Positions 25,768 through 34,457 of a stretch of DNA of 64,000 bases are shown here, piece by piece. Under the pieces are notes generated by a model that searched no databases, was not told where the DNA came from, and saw only the letters and a list, made by a program, of their open reading frames with translations. The first letter of the stretch is position 1, and every line of letters starts with the position of its first letter. The position numbers and the translations under genes are program-made. The stretch is from an uncultured Erythrobacter sp. (GTDB lineage Bacteria; Pseudomonadota; Alphaproteobacteria; Sphingomonadales; Sphingomonadaceae). The stretch spans positions 1,736,001-1,800,000 of the forward strand of contig NZ_OY284433.1 of the NCBI RefSeq assembly GCF_958304185.1. The letters run 5' to 3'.

Positions 25768-26634
25768 ATGGCCAGCGAATGGTGCATCGGGATCATCGGC
25801 GGATCAGGCCTCTATGCCATCGACGGCATCGAGGACGAGCAGTGGATCGCGATCGACACGCCTTGGGGTGATCCGTCGGACGAGATTCTGTGCGGGACGC
25901 TCGCCGGGGTGAAGGTGCGCTTTCTCCCGCGCCACGGTCGCGGCCATCCGATCACGCCGACTGAATTGAACTCCCGCGCCAATGTGGATGCGCTGAAGCG
26001 GGCGGGCTGCACCGATATCCTCGCGATCAGCGCCGTGGGCAGCCTGCGCGAGGAGTTGGAGCCAGGGCGCTTTGCCGTGGTCGAACAATTCATTGACCGC
26101 ACCGTTCACCGCCCCAGCACCTTCTACACCAGCGGCTTTGTCACCCATGTCTCGATGGCCGATCCGGTCTGCCCGCGCCTGTCGGACATGGCCGCCCATG
26201 CGATCAGCGACGCTGGGGGCAAGGTGGCGGTCGGCGCGACCTATCTCGCGATGGAAGGCCCGCAATTCTCCACCCGCGCCGAAAGCCGGATGTACCGCGC
26301 ATGGGGCGCCGACGTGATCGGCATGACCGCGATGCCCGAGGCGAAATTGGCCCGAGAGGCCGAGTTGCCCTATGCGCTGGTCGGCATGGTCACCGATTAC
26401 GATTGCTGGCGCGAAGGCGAGGCAGTCGACGTTGCGCAGGTGGTCGGCCAGATGCAGACCAATGGCGCGCTGGCCCGCGCGATGGTGGCGAATTTCATCG
26501 CCGCCCTGCCGCAGGAGCGCGAACCCTCCCCGATCGACTTCGCGCTCGACGACGCAGTCATCACCGCGCCGGACGAACACGACCCCGCGGTCATGGCCAA
26601 GCTGGATGCGGTCGCCGGGCGGTTGTTCGGGTAA
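25768..26634 (+). CDS. mtnP: S-methyl-5'-thioadenosine phosphorylase
   Basis: 288 residues of the nucleoside phosphorylase family PNP/MTAP subfamily. It splits methylthioadenosine with phosphate to adenine and methylthioribose-1-phosphate in methionine salvage. Hallmarks: GIIGGSGLYAIDGI at the N-terminus, FLPRHGRGHPITPTELNSRANVDALK (phosphate and adenosine binding), AISAVGSLREELEPG, EGPQFSTRAES and GMTAMPEAKLAREAELPYA, then TDYDCW. The start ATG 25768 follows AGAGAACAGG. It lies 40 bases after the GST gene and upstream of prs, which fits purine and ribose-phosphate metabolism. Confidence 0.92.
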   Translation: MASEWCIGIIGGSGLYAIDGIEDEQWIAIDTPWGDPSDEILCGTLAGVKVRFLPRHGRGHPITPTELNSRANVDALKRAGCTDILAISAVGSLREELEPGRFAVVEQFIDRTVHRPSTFYTSGFVTHVSMADPVCPRLSDMAAHAISDAGGKVAVGATYLAMEGPQFSTRAESRMYRAWGADVIGMTAMPEAKLAREAELPYALVGMVTDYDCWREGEAVDVAQVVGQMQTNGALARAMVANFIAALPQEREPSPIDFALDDAVITAPDEHDPAVMAKLDAVAGRLFG

Positions 26635-26767
26635 GCTCGCGCTGCCCAATCCGCCCTACGAATTGCGAAAGCCCGACCTTAGCTGACGAGAACGCCGTTA
26701 CGCTGCGTTGCAATTCCATGACGCGGCGCTAGGCGGGGTGCACCACCTGCGCTCGGGGATTCGCATC

Positions 26768-27703
26768 ATGAAAATCATGTCCGGCAATTCGAACCTGCCG
26801 CTTGCCCGGGCCATTGCGGCCTATCTCGAAATCCCGCTGACCGATGCCAGTGTGCGGCGCTTCTCGGACGAGGAGGTCTTCGTCGAGATTCACGAGAATG
26901 TGCGCGGCGAAGACGTGTTCGTCGTCCAGCCGACCAATTTCCCGGCGAACGACAACCTGATGGAGCTGCTGATCTGCATCGACGCGCTGCGCCGCGCGTC
27001 GGCCAAGCGGATTACCGCGGTGGTGCCGTACTTCGGCTACGCGCGGCAGGACCGGAAGCCTGGTCCGCGCACGCCGATCTCAGCCAAGCTGGTGGCGAAC
27101 CTGATCACCGAAGCGGGCGCTGATCGGATGCTGGCGGTGGACCTCCACGCGGGCCAGATTCAGGGCTTCTTCGATATCCCGACCGATAACCTCTATGCCG
27201 CGCCCGTCATGGCGGCCGACATTCAGGCGCGCTACGGCGACCAGTCGCTGATGGTCGTCTCCCCGGACGTCGGCGGTGTGGTGCGCGCGCGGGCGCTGGC
27301 CAAGCGGCTCGACAATGCGCCGCTGGCGATCGTCGACAAGCGGCGTGATCGTCCAGGCGAGAGCGAGGTGATGAACATCATCGGCGAGGTTGAAGGGCGG
27401 CACTGCATCCTGATCGACGACATCGTCGATTCGGGCGGCACGCTGTGCAACGCGGCCGAAGCGCTGCTGGAAGGCGGGGCCAAGTCGGTCGCGGCCTATA
27501 TCACACACGGCGTGCTTTCGGGCGGCGCGGTGGCGCGGATCAACGGGTCGAGCTTGAAAGAGCTGGTGATCACCGATTCGATCCGGCCCACCGAAGCCGC
27601 CGAAGCCTCCGACCGCATCCGCATACTGCCCATCGCCCCGCTGGTGGGCGAGGCGATCCGGCGGATTGCCGATGAAAGCTCGGTTTCGAGCCTGTTTGAT
27701 TAG
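26768..27703 (+). CDS. prs: Ribose-phosphate pyrophosphokinase
   Basis: 311 residues from ATG 26768. It makes PRPP from ribose-5-phosphate and ATP. Family landmarks: [52 protein letters not shown] (ATP loop), the metal-binding [36 protein letters not shown], and the PRPP-binding loop [19 protein letters not shown]. The protein ends near the standard length with VSSLFD. Frames extending upstream to 26708 lack homology. It is followed by an inverted palindrome pair that likely terminates transcription. Confidence 0.95.
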   Translation: MKIMSGNSNLPLARAIAAYLEIPLTDASVRRFSDEEVFVEIHENVRGEDVFVVQPTNFPANDNLMELLICIDALRRASAKRITAVVPYFGYARQDRKPGPRTPISAKLVANLITEAGADRMLAVDLHAGQIQGFFDIPTDNLYAAPVMAADIQARYGDQSLMVVSPDVGGVVRARALAKRLDNAPLAIVDKRRDRPGESEVMNIIGEVEGRHCILIDDIVDSGGTLCNAAEALLEGGAKSVAAYITHGVLSGGAVARINGSSLKELVITDSIRPTEAAEASDRIRILPIAPLVGEAIRRIADESSVSSLFD

Positions 27704-27709
27704 GGTTGC

Positions 27710-27784
27710 GAGTCCCCGCGCAGGCGGGGACCTCAGGCGGTCAGGCGTTTCTCATCGGGAGGCCCCCGCCTGCGCGGGGGCTCA
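27710..27784. repeat. Inverted pair of GC-rich palindromic (REP-like) elements
   Basis: The left unit is 27710-27735 (GTCCCCGC-GCAG-GCGGGGAC), the right unit 27759-27784 an inverted variant with an extra G/C pair (GCCCCCGC arms). Same family as 20647-20720. It lies 6 bases after prs and just upstream of the next gene in the same direction, so it could attenuate read-through. Confidence 0.85.
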
Positions 27785-27799
27785 CAATGGGCAAAATTT

Positions 27800-28147
27800 A
27801 TGTTCGACCCCACTGAGATTCGCGCCCTGCTGATCGAAACCGCCCGCGCGCGGCAGACCCTCACCTACGGCGCACTTCTCAATCTCCTCGGCCACGCCTT
27901 CACCCGCCCCTTAATGCGCCAACTGTGCAAAGTCCTCGACCGCATCGATGAGGACGGGCGCGTGGTGGGCGAACCCGGCCTCGCGGTGCTAGTGGTGCGC
28001 CAGTCGGACGGGCTGCCCGGCCAAGGCTGGTTCGTCAGCCGCACAGGCGTTTACGATGACTTGCCGCTGGAATGGGAGGGAACGGAAGCGCGGGCCTATA
28101 CGCAGGCTCGACAGGCCGAAGCCTTCGATTATTGGGAAGCACCATGA
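27800..28147 (+). CDS. Conserved hypothetical protein
   Basis: 115 residues from ATG 27800. The pattern TLTYGALLNLLGHAFTRPLM, VVGEPGLAVLVVRQSDG and LPGQGWFV is one I recognise from conserved short bacterial proteins without assigned function. The fold is probably a small winged or alpha/beta domain that is faintly reminiscent of MGMT-like proteins; this is not firm. The stop overlaps the ATG of the HisN-like gene by 4 bases (ATGA), so they are coupled. Confidence 0.65.
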   Translation: MFDPTEIRALLIETARARQTLTYGALLNLLGHAFTRPLMRQLCKVLDRIDEDGRVVGEPGLAVLVVRQSDGLPGQGWFVSRTGVYDDLPLEWEGTEARAYTQARQAEAFDYWEAP

Positions 28148-28914
28148 CCGATAACGATCTCGCTCTCGCCCTGCGCCTTGCCGATCTGGCCGGGGCCGCC
28201 ATCCGCCCCCTGTTCCGCGGCCAGTGGAGCGAGGAAAAGAAGGCCGACCGCAGCTTCGTTACCGAAGCCGACCGCGCCGCCGAGGCCGCGATGCGGCGGT
28301 TGATCGAGGCGGAGTTCTCCGCTGACGGGATCATCGGTGAGGAATATGGCACCCGCAACGAGGGCGCCGGACGGCAATGGGTGCTCGACCCGATCGACGG
28401 CACCACCAGCTTCATCGCCGGCCGCCCGATCTTCGGCACGTTGATCGCCTTGTTGCAGGACGGCTGGCCGGTGCTGGGGATCATCGACCAGCCGATCAGC
28501 GGGGAGCGCTGGGTGGGCCGCATCGGCCAACCAACGCTGTTCAACGGCAAGCCTGCGCAGGCACGGCCGCTCAAGGAACTCAGCGACGCCGTGCTCGCCA
28601 CCACCAGCCCGCACCTGTTCACCAATGAAGAGGCCGACGCCTTCATGTCGGTCGCCAAGCAGGTCGCCGAAAAGAAGATCGTGTTCGGCGGGGACTGCTA
28701 CAATTACGGCCTCGTCGCGTCAGGCCATGTCGATGTCGTGATCGAAGCCGGACTAAAGCTGTATGACTACGCCGCGCTCGTCCCGGTGGTCGAAGGCGCA
28801 GGGGGAATGATGGCCGATTGGCAGGGGAACCCGCTGGACGCCGGAAGCGAAGGCACGGTGATCGCGTTGGGCGATCCGGCGCGGCTGGAAGATGTGCTGG
28901 AGGCGATGGGGTAG
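28144..28914 (+). CDS. Inositol monophosphatase-superfamily phosphatase, histidinol-phosphatase type
   Basis: 256 residues. Magnesium-dependent phosphatase: the metal-binding Glu/Asp motifs are SFVTEADRAAEAAMR, GIIGEEYG and WVLDPIDGTTSFIAGRP (the D-P-I-D-G-T signature), with LKLYDYAALVPVVEGAGG as the second metal motif. The sequence style, including ADRSFVTEADRAAE and GGDCYNYGLVASGHVD, is closest to HisN-type histidinol-phosphatases of alphaproteobacteria. Inositol-1-phosphate is an alternative substrate, worth noting because an inositol-1-phosphate synthase is encoded 5.5 kb downstream. The ATG overlaps the preceding stop. Transcribed with the hypothetical gene upstream. Confidence 0.85.
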   Translation: MTDNDLALALRLADLAGAAIRPLFRGQWSEEKKADRSFVTEADRAAEAAMRRLIEAEFSADGIIGEEYGTRNEGAGRQWVLDPIDGTTSFIAGRPIFGTLIALLQDGWPVLGIIDQPISGERWVGRIGQPTLFNGKPAQARPLKELSDAVLATTSPHLFTNEEADAFMSVAKQVAEKKIVFGGDCYNYGLVASGHVDVVIEAGLKLYDYAALVPVVEGAGGMMADWQGNPLDAGSEGTVIALGDPARLEDVLEAMG

Positions 28915-28959
28915 CACACCCGATACGTCTGGCTGAAACCGGCAGCGACGCCCCGCCCG

Positions 28960-29586
28960 CTATTGCAGCGTCGTGATTTCCTCGCTGCCATCGGTGCGGC
29001 CATAGAACTGCATCAGCTGCACCAGCAGTTCGCAGCGATCGGTCAGCGTCTCGGCCTCCAGCAGCGCCTGCTTTGACGCCGGATCGAACGGGGCGATCTG
29101 GGAGACGCCGTTGATCAGCGAGCGATCGTCCAGCCGCTCGACCGAATCCCAGTCGACCGAATAGCCCTGCATATCGGCAAAGCGCCGCGCCTCCCGCTCA
29201 AACCCGCCGCGCTGGGCGTGGGAGAGGGTTTCGTCCTCGTCTTCGGCATAGACCTCGGCTTCGATCTGACGGAAGGCGGTGGCCACATCCAGCTCGCGCA
29301 CCAGCCGGAACCGCGCCGTGCCTTCGAGGATGAGGTTGTAGCGCCCGTCATCCATCGCCTGCACTTCGCCGATCTTGCCGATGCAGCCGACCGAGTAGAG
29401 CGGCGCGCCGTCCACCGCACGCTGCGGCTGAATCATCGCGATCTGGCGGTCCCGGATCAGCGCATCGCCCACCAGCGCGCGATAGCGCGGCTCGAAGATG
29501 TGGAGCGGCAGTTGCATGCCGGGGAACAGCACGGCGCCGGTCAGCGGGAAGATGGAAAGGCGGCGGGTCATGGTGTTTGCGGTCAT
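28960..29586 (-). CDS. LON substrate-binding-domain protein
   Basis: 208 residues from ATG 29586. The N-terminal pattern LSIFPLTGAVLFPGMQLPLHIFEPRYRALV is the Lon N-terminal substrate-binding domain (PUA-like fold). The ATPase and protease domains of Lon are absent, as in the stand-alone LON-domain family found widely in proteobacteria. VGCIGKIGEVQAMDDGRYNLILEGTARFRL confirms the family. Function is not well defined; it may recognise unfolded proteins. The gene overlaps the stop of the YbbN-like gene by 4 bases (ATGA), and both probably act in protein quality control. Confidence 0.88.
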   Translation of the reverse strand: MTANTMTRRLSIFPLTGAVLFPGMQLPLHIFEPRYRALVGDALIRDRQIAMIQPQRAVDGAPLYSVGCIGKIGEVQAMDDGRYNLILEGTARFRLVRELDVATAFRQIEAEVYAEDEDETLSHAQRGGFEREARRFADMQGYSVDWDSVERLDDRSLINGVSQIAPFDPASKQALLEAETLTDRCELLVQLMQFYGRTDGSEEITTLQ

Positions 29587-30527
29587 CCAAACAATACGCG
29601 CGACAGGCGGCGGCGGACGCCGACCACCCATTCGTCTTCAAGGCCGGTTGCCTCGAAAATCTTGAGCAGCTTGGCCCGCGCCGCGCCCTCGTTCCATTCG
29701 CGGTCAGCGGCGATCATGGCGAGCAACGTGTCAGCGGCGTCATCGCGTTGGCCTGCGGCAAAGGCGGCTTCGGCAAAGGCGAACTGCGCGTCCATATCCT
29801 CGGGCGCGGCAGCAGCGGCGGCACGCAGGGCGGCAAGCTCGCTGTCATCGACGCGGGTCCCGGCGAGTTCAAGAGCGCTGCGGGCGGGCGCGATGGCGGG
29901 ATCGGTGGCGAGGCGCGGATCGCTGTCGATCACCTCCATCACCTGGTTGGCCTGATCGACCTCGCCAAGCTGCACCAGCGCACGCACTAACCCAGCATGG
30001 GCGGGGGCATTGTCCTGAGCGAACTCGGTGATCTGCGCAAAGATGCCCGCAGCGCGCTGGGGATCCCCAGCGGCGAGCGCTTCCTCACCCAGTTTCACGA
30101 ACTGCGCGATCTCCTCGGGCGAGGGGCCCTGCGGTTCGACCGGCACGCCATCGCCCGCGCCGCCAGCGATCGGCAATTGTGCGAGCAGTTGGTCAAGCAT
30201 GGCCTTCAGCTGCGATTCGGTGCGTGCACTCGTCAGATCGGCGATCGGCTGGCCCTGAAACATGGCATAGACCGTCGGGATCGAGCGCACCTGGAACTGC
30301 GCGGCGATGAACTGTTCCTCGTCGACGTTGAGCTTGGACAGCACCACGCCCTTGTCAGCATATTCGGCCGCGACCTTTTCCAGCACCGGGGTCAGCGCTT
30401 TGCACGGGCCGCACCATTCGGCCCAGAAATCGAGGATGACGAGCTTGGTCTGCGATGGTTCGACCACCGCCGTGCGGAAACGGTCGACCGCCTTCTGTTC
30501 GTCGATGCTCAGTCCCATGCTGGCCAA
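29583..30527 (-). CDS. Thioredoxin-domain co-chaperone (YbbN/CnoX-like)
   Basis: 314 residues. N-terminal thioredoxin domain with WCGPC at residues 38-42, FQVRSIPTVYAMFQGQP containing the cis-Pro, then a C-terminal half of about 190 residues made of TPR-like helices (EEIAQFVKLGEEALAAGDPQRAAGIF). This layout matches YbbN/CnoX, which protects proteins from oxidative aggregation and hands them to chaperones. Many YbbN proteins have lost the redox Cys pair, but here both Cys remain, as is common in alphaproteobacteria. The start is TTG 30527 with AGGAG 8 bases upstream; ATG 30518 is the alternative. Confidence 0.88.
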   Translation of the reverse strand: MASMGLSIDEQKAVDRFRTAVVEPSQTKLVILDFWAEWCGPCKALTPVLEKVAAEYADKGVVLSKLNVDEEQFIAAQFQVRSIPTVYAMFQGQPIADLTSARTESQLKAMLDQLLAQLPIAGGAGDGVPVEPQGPSPEEIAQFVKLGEEALAAGDPQRAAGIFAQITEFAQDNAPAHAGLVRALVQLGEVDQANQVMEVIDSDPRLATDPAIAPARSALELAGTRVDDSELAALRAAAAAAPEDMDAQFAFAEAAFAAGQRDDAADTLLAMIAADREWNEGAARAKLLKIFEATGLEDEWVVGVRRRLSRVLFG

Positions 30528-30772
30528 GTTGAGTGCTCCTGCTGTGTCATTGGACGCCTGCGCGCCATTGGCTCCAATGTGGGGCCTTGCGCCAAGATGT
30601 GAAGCGCGGATTTGTGCTGACCGCTATGCCATACGCGATCAAGCCCCAATCGCGCCAAATTTGCGGGGGTCACTGTGCGAATTTAGCGCTTGCAGGTGTG
30701 CCAAGGCGCTGCTAATCGCGCCGCCTCTCCGGCAGGAACCGCGCATCTGCGGCTTTCTGTCAGCGCCAGTGA

Positions 30773-30847
30773 GCGGGCGTAGCTCAGGGGTAGAGCACAA
30801 CCTTGCCAAGGTTGGGGTCGAGGGTTCGAATCCCTTCGCCCGCTCCA
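30773..30847 (+). tRNA. tRNA-Gly (anticodon GCC)
   Basis: A full cloverleaf: acceptor GCGGGCG pairs with CGCCCGC, D arm GCTC-AGGGGTA-GAGC, anticodon stem CAACC/GGTTG around TTGCCAA (anticodon GCC), T arm GAGGG-TTCGAAT-CCCTT and an encoded CCA end at 30845-30847. It lies in a 320-base gap between the YbbN-like gene and a small ORF that stops immediately after the CCA. No integrase is adjacent, although tRNA 3' ends are common integration sites. Confidence 0.95.
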
Positions 30848-31009
30848 TTATATCCAGCATTTCTGCGACTTTTTGCCTTCGGGCGCCGGGCCATCGGCGA
30901 CCGGAAAGGCAACGCGATTGCCGGTCTCTGGCTTCTCGAGCTCAACCGCGCCAGACTCCTGCTTTTTCGCATTGCGCCTGATCGCCTGCTCGATCTCGTG
31001 ATGTGTCAT
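30848..31009 (-). CDS. Small hydrophilic protein coupled to the CDP-alcohol transferase gene
   Basis: 53 residues starting at ATG 31009, which overlaps the stop of the transferase gene by 4 bases (ATGA). It stops at TAA 30848-30850, right next to the tRNA-Gly 3' end. The product begins MTHHEIEQAIRRNAKKQE and is charged and hydrophilic, with no membrane segment. It resembles no family I know. The stop-start overlap, seen repeatedly in this island, is the main evidence. It may be a small accessory protein of the inositol-lipid or glycan genes, or a spurious frame. Confidence 0.4.
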   Translation of the reverse strand: MTHHEIEQAIRRNAKKQESGAVELEKPETGNRVAFPVADGPAPEGKKSQKCWI

Positions 31010-32037
31010 TCCTGACCGCGGGCCTGCGCTGACAGAAGCGATATGATCGTCATCAGCCACACGATGACGGCCGCAAGGAAGACCTTCAACGCGGCGTCCA
31101 AGACCCCAGCCAGCGCAGCAAGGAGCAGCGCAAAGCAATAGAAATCACGGCTCGTCAGGTCTTTGAGCAGCCGTGCGTTAGGGCTGCCCGTCTGCTCCTG
31201 GATGCGTTTTGCCCCGTCGAAATGGACGATGCCCTCGCGCCGTAAGGCCGAGGCTCCGAGGATGGCGAGGCCGGTGGCCATCACAGCAGCGGCGCCCATG
31301 CCGACCAGCGCGTCCTCGGCCCGCCCCTGCATCCAGAAGTTGCAGCCTGCACCGGCCAGAAAGGCCACATTGGTGAAGGCATCGATGATGCTGTCAAGCG
31401 AGGCACCGGCCTTCGATGAGCGAAAGGTCGCGCGAGCGATCTCGCCATCGATCCCGTCGACAACCGAGGCGGTCTGGAACAGCAATGCGCCGACCACCAA
31501 CCCGCCCGGCGTCCCCGTCAGCAGGCTCGCCAACATCGCCAATGCGGTCAGCAATGTCAGCAGGGTGGCATGGCCAGGACGGATCCAGCCGAACCTGAGC
31601 AACGCTGCCGAGGCGGCCTGCGACAGGGGGCGGTTGCAATGGCGCGAGATGATCCCGTCGCCGGGTTTTGCCGTGCTGCGCACAATCACCCTTGCCGCTT
31701 TGCGCAAAGCCATCTCGGGATCAGCTGGCAGGTCCGGGGCCGCCGCCAAACCCGCTTGCACCGCGCGGATAGTAGCCGCGTCCGGCAGCGCCTCGGCGGG
31801 AAGCAAGGTGACGTCGGCAGTTGCCGGGAGTTCGATCACCAAGCCGGGTGCTAGGCGCGTGATCTCCGCCCGCGTCAACGGGGCAAGCGGGCCCGAATCG
31901 CCCAAGACCAGCAGCAGAGGCGTACCGGGCAGCGCCGCTACATGGGCCTTCGCCAAGCGCGCCGCCGCTGGCACCCCCGCCACCATGCGGTTGGCCGTGC
32001 GCGAGGACGAGAAGCGATAGCCGAGAGGGGATGACAT
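31006..32037 (-). CDS. CDP-alcohol phosphatidyltransferase, DIPP-synthase-like
   Basis: 343 residues. The membrane-bound catalytic part (about 125-340) has the full family motif DGIDGEIAR-x8-G-x3-D-x3-D (starting about residue 193), so CMP-displacing transfer activity is expected. The entry GDGIISRHCNRPLSQAAS with RPGHATLLTLLTALA resembles the synthase half of archaeal bifunctional CDP-inositol/di-inositol-phosphate-phosphate enzymes (from memory). An N-terminal soluble region of about 120 residues (ANRMVAGVPAAARLAKAHVA) may be a degenerate nucleotidyltransferase-like domain, where the archaeal protein carries its cytidylyltransferase. Divergent from the second transferase with 104 bases between starts. 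Predicted: transfers inositol phosphate from CDP-inositol to an alcohol; the acceptor is unknown. Confidence 0.7.
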   Translation of the reverse strand: MSSPLGYRFSSSRTANRMVAGVPAAARLAKAHVAALPGTPLLLVLGDSGPLAPLTRAEITRLAPGLVIELPATADVTLLPAEALPDAATIRAVQAGLAAAPDLPADPEMALRKAARVIVRSTAKPGDGIISRHCNRPLSQAASAALLRFGWIRPGHATLLTLLTALAMLASLLTGTPGGLVVGALLFQTASVVDGIDGEIARATFRSSKAGASLDSIIDAFTNVAFLAGAGCNFWMQGRAEDALVGMGAAAVMATGLAILGASALRREGIVHFDGAKRIQEQTGSPNARLLKDLTSRDFYCFALLLAALAGVLDAALKVFLAAVIVWLMTIISLLSAQARGQE

Positions 32038-32141
32038 GAGGCCTCGCAGTGCTGCGGAATTGCGCTGATAAACAGCCGCCTATATGCATTGCCGATGCAC
32101 GGTAGGGCAACGTCGTCCTGCCGCGGATCCGGTGATACGCT

Positions 32142-33023
32142 ATGACCCCTGCTTCCTCGACCCCGGCGACCGCGCAGCCCGCGCGACCGGCGGAGCTTGA
32201 GGATTGGCTCAATCGTAAGGTCTATCACCCTCTCTCGTGGAGGCTGGCACGGCGACTTGCATTGACACGGATAACACCGGACATGGTCTCGGCTGCCGGT
32301 GCGGCAACGATCATGCTTGCTGCGGCAAGCTATGGCCTGATCGCAGCGCCTTGGGGGGTGATGCTAGGTCTCTTTCTCCATATGTTCTGGCACGTGCTCG
32401 ATGGAGCAGATGGTGATCTCGCGCGGCTGACCGGGCGCAGTTCGGCGCATGGCGAGCTGGTGGATGGTATCTGCGATTACGCCGGGCATATCGTGCTCTA
32501 TGTGACGATGGGGGTGATCGCTGCGAGCCTGATCGGCGGCTGGGGCTGGGCGTTGATGTGGGCGGCGGGCGCCAGCCGTGTGGTGCAGGCCGCGCATTAC
32601 GAAGGCACGCGGCGGCAATATCAGCTGGCCGTCTACGGCACGCCGTGGATGGGAAGCGAGACCCCCTCCACTGACACGAGGGGCCGGCGGCATCCTTTCG
32701 TCGTCTATTATCTGTGGCTGACCGGCCTGATCGTGCCGCACGGCGCCGCATTGCAGATGGCAGTGCAAGCGCCAGCGACACGCGCGCCTTTGCGCGAGGC
32801 GATGCGGCAGCACGGCAAGGCTCTGCTCGCCCGGATCGGCCTGCTGAGCGCTAACTATCGCACCCTCGCGGTGGGTGCCGCGATGCTGGCGGGCCGGCCG
32901 CACTGGTATTTTCTGTTCGAGATCGTGGTTTTGGGCGTCATCCTGATCGCCTCCCTGACCCGGGTGCGCGCGGTGATGGAGACGGTGCTGGTTCAGGCGG
33001 GGGCGTCCAACACCTTGCGATAA
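32142..33023 (+). CDS. CDP-alcohol phosphatidyltransferase family protein
   Basis: 293 residues with several membrane segments. The catalytic motif is complete: DGADGDLAR-x8-G-x3-D-x3-D starting near residue 87. The preceding WRLARRLALTRITPDMVSAAGAATIM is the usual amphipathic entry. A 20-residue polar loop (PSTDTRGRRHPF) and a long C-terminal part with further membrane helices follow. The substrate is not evident; candidates are a CDP-diacylglycerol/inositol reaction or a CDP-inositol-dependent one, by context. The ATG is at 32142 with no strong Shine-Dalgarno. Its 3' end overlaps the converging glycosyltransferase gene by 31 bases. A possible second half of the inositol-phosphate pathway. 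Confidence 0.75.
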   Translation: MTPASSTPATAQPARPAELEDWLNRKVYHPLSWRLARRLALTRITPDMVSAAGAATIMLAAASYGLIAAPWGVMLGLFLHMFWHVLDGADGDLARLTGRSSAHGELVDGICDYAGHIVLYVTMGVIAASLIGGWGWALMWAAGASRVVQAAHYEGTRRQYQLAVYGTPWMGSETPSTDTRGRRHPFVVYYLWLTGLIVPHGAALQMAVQAPATRAPLREAMRQHGKALLARIGLLSANYRTLAVGAAMLAGRPHWYFLFEIVVLGVILIASLTRVRAVMETVLVQAGASNTLR

Positions 33024-34168
33024 AGCGCAAGGTTGGCAGCAGCGAAGGCGCGCCAGTCGAGCTGCGCCGCGCGCGCCAAGCCAAGCTGACGCAGCTCGGC
33101 GGCGAGGACGGGGTCATGTGTCACTCGCCGCAGAGCTCCTGCAATCGCTGCCCGATCATAGGGATCGACCAGAAGCGCCGCACCGCCCGCAACCTCAGGC
33201 ATTGCCGAGCAGTTGCTGGTTACGACCGGACAACCGCAAGCCATCGCCTCGGCAACCGGGTTGCCAAAGCCTTCAATGAAGGAGGGATGCAGCAACGCCG
33301 CAGCCCCGCTGTAAAGCTGCACCAGCGCCGCGCGGTCAATTGGCTCAAGCACTTGAACCCGGCCATCAAGGCCTAGGGCCCGAATGAGCCGCGCGAATTC
33401 CTGCCGCTGCCCACTGCGTCTTTGCACCAGCACCAGATCAATGTCGGACGATGACCCGCAAGCCAGCGCAAACGCCTTCAGCGCGCCGTCGTGATTCTTG
33501 TAGGGTGCGCCCTGCCCCACGATCAGGACATAGCGCCGGTGAGGCGCAAGGCCCAGCTGCGCCAATGCTTCTGCATCGGGCGAAACCGGGTGGAAGTCAT
33601 CGGCAACACCCGAGCGGGTCACCGCAATGCGGACCGCCGATTCCGGTCTGATACGGACAATCTGGTTGCGGCTCGCCTCACTGACTGTCGCCACCAGCGC
33701 CGAGCGGGCGAGAGCCCGTCGGATACCATGGCCATAGAAGCGTTGCTCGATTCGGCCCCAAGGCTCTGGATTGCACCATTTCGGATGCGTCAGCCACATC
33801 GTGTCATGAATGGTCGTGATCGAGGGCATCGTCAGTCCGCCGGGCAGGATGTTGGCCGGCGCATGGAACAGATCGATCCCGCGCAAGTCCACGGCAAGTG
33901 GCAAGTGGATCAGCGTGACTGGGCCATTTGCTGGAGCGCGAACAATGACTTCCCGAACATTGGCCGCATCGCTCAGTGGTTCATCGCGCGCAGGGTGCTT
34001 TAGGAACGTGAATTGGAAGTCGGGCGCTAGGGACGGCAGATGATTTGCGAGTGCCGCGACGACTTCGCCGATCCCGCTTGGGCGCGGACCGAGGTAGCGG
34101 CAATCGAGTGCGACGTGGGGCCGCCGAAGAGACGAGGGTATTGGCATTGTTACAATGACTTCATCCAA
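32993..34168 (-). CDS. Glycosyltransferase family 4
   Basis: About 391 residues, GT-B fold. The N-terminal domain has DCRYLGPRPSGIGEVVAALA and the acceptor-side IDLFHAPANILPGG. The nucleotide-sugar domain shows RYVLIVGQGAPYKNHDGAL and the E-x7-E element in HPSFIEGFGNPVAEAMACG. It probably adds a hexose or mannose-type sugar to the glycan of this island, on the cytoplasmic face. It is the only glycosyltransferase of the island on the minus strand; its start is 290 bases from the divergent inositol-phosphate synthase gene. The start may be ATG 34168 or ATG 34147; neither has an obvious Shine-Dalgarno. Its 3' end overlaps the converging transferase gene. Confidence 0.85.
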   Translation of the reverse strand: MDEVIVTMPIPSSLRRPHVALDCRYLGPRPSGIGEVVAALANHLPSLAPDFQFTFLKHPARDEPLSDAANVREVIVRAPANGPVTLIHLPLAVDLRGIDLFHAPANILPGGLTMPSITTIHDTMWLTHPKWCNPEPWGRIEQRFYGHGIRRALARSALVATVSEASRNQIVRIRPESAVRIAVTRSGVADDFHPVSPDAEALAQLGLAPHRRYVLIVGQGAPYKNHDGALKAFALACGSSSDIDLVLVQRRSGQRQEFARLIRALGLDGRVQVLEPIDRAALVQLYSGAAALLHPSFIEGFGNPVAEAMACGCPVVTSNCSAMPEVAGGAALLVDPYDRAAIAGALRRVTHDPVLAAELRQLGLARAAQLDWRAFAAANLALYRKVLDAPA

Positions 34169-34403
34169 TTCGGATTAGCTGAATTTTGGCGCGTTTTACC
34201 GCAGTTGCGAACGGCGTGAGACGGCGTGTCACATACCCTCACTAAGCCTTCTGCAGCGGCTCGGGCAAAGTCGGAATTTGGCAGATTTCCGACCTTTTTA
34301 TGGGCCAGATGACGTTCATTTCGGATCATTTCTCAGCCTCTAACCTATCCTCTCTCAGCCGCATTTGAACAAGGAAAGGAAACACGACAAAAATTTGCAA
34401 GGG

Positions 34404-34436
34404 TTGACAGATGGTTGGCCTCCATAGATGTATTGT
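34404..34436 (+). promoter_or_regulatory. Candidate promoter of the inositol/glycan operon
   Basis: A consensus -35 hexamer TTGACA lies at 34404-34409 in an AT-rich intergenic region. No perfect -10 follows: TAGATG at 34425 (15-base spacer) and ATGTAT at 34428 (18-base spacer) are candidates. The ino1 ribosome binding site AAGGA is 37 bases further on. Weak evidence; the box is suggestive only. The rest of the gap 34169-34457 shows no gene. Confidence 0.3.
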
Positions 34437-34457
34437 GGGCAATGTAAGGATGAATTG

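Noticed and set aside
30773-30847. tRNA-Gly as an attachment site for the glycan island
   Set aside because: No integrase and no repeated copy of the tRNA 3' end was noticed at the other end of the island, so there is no support for site-specific integration.
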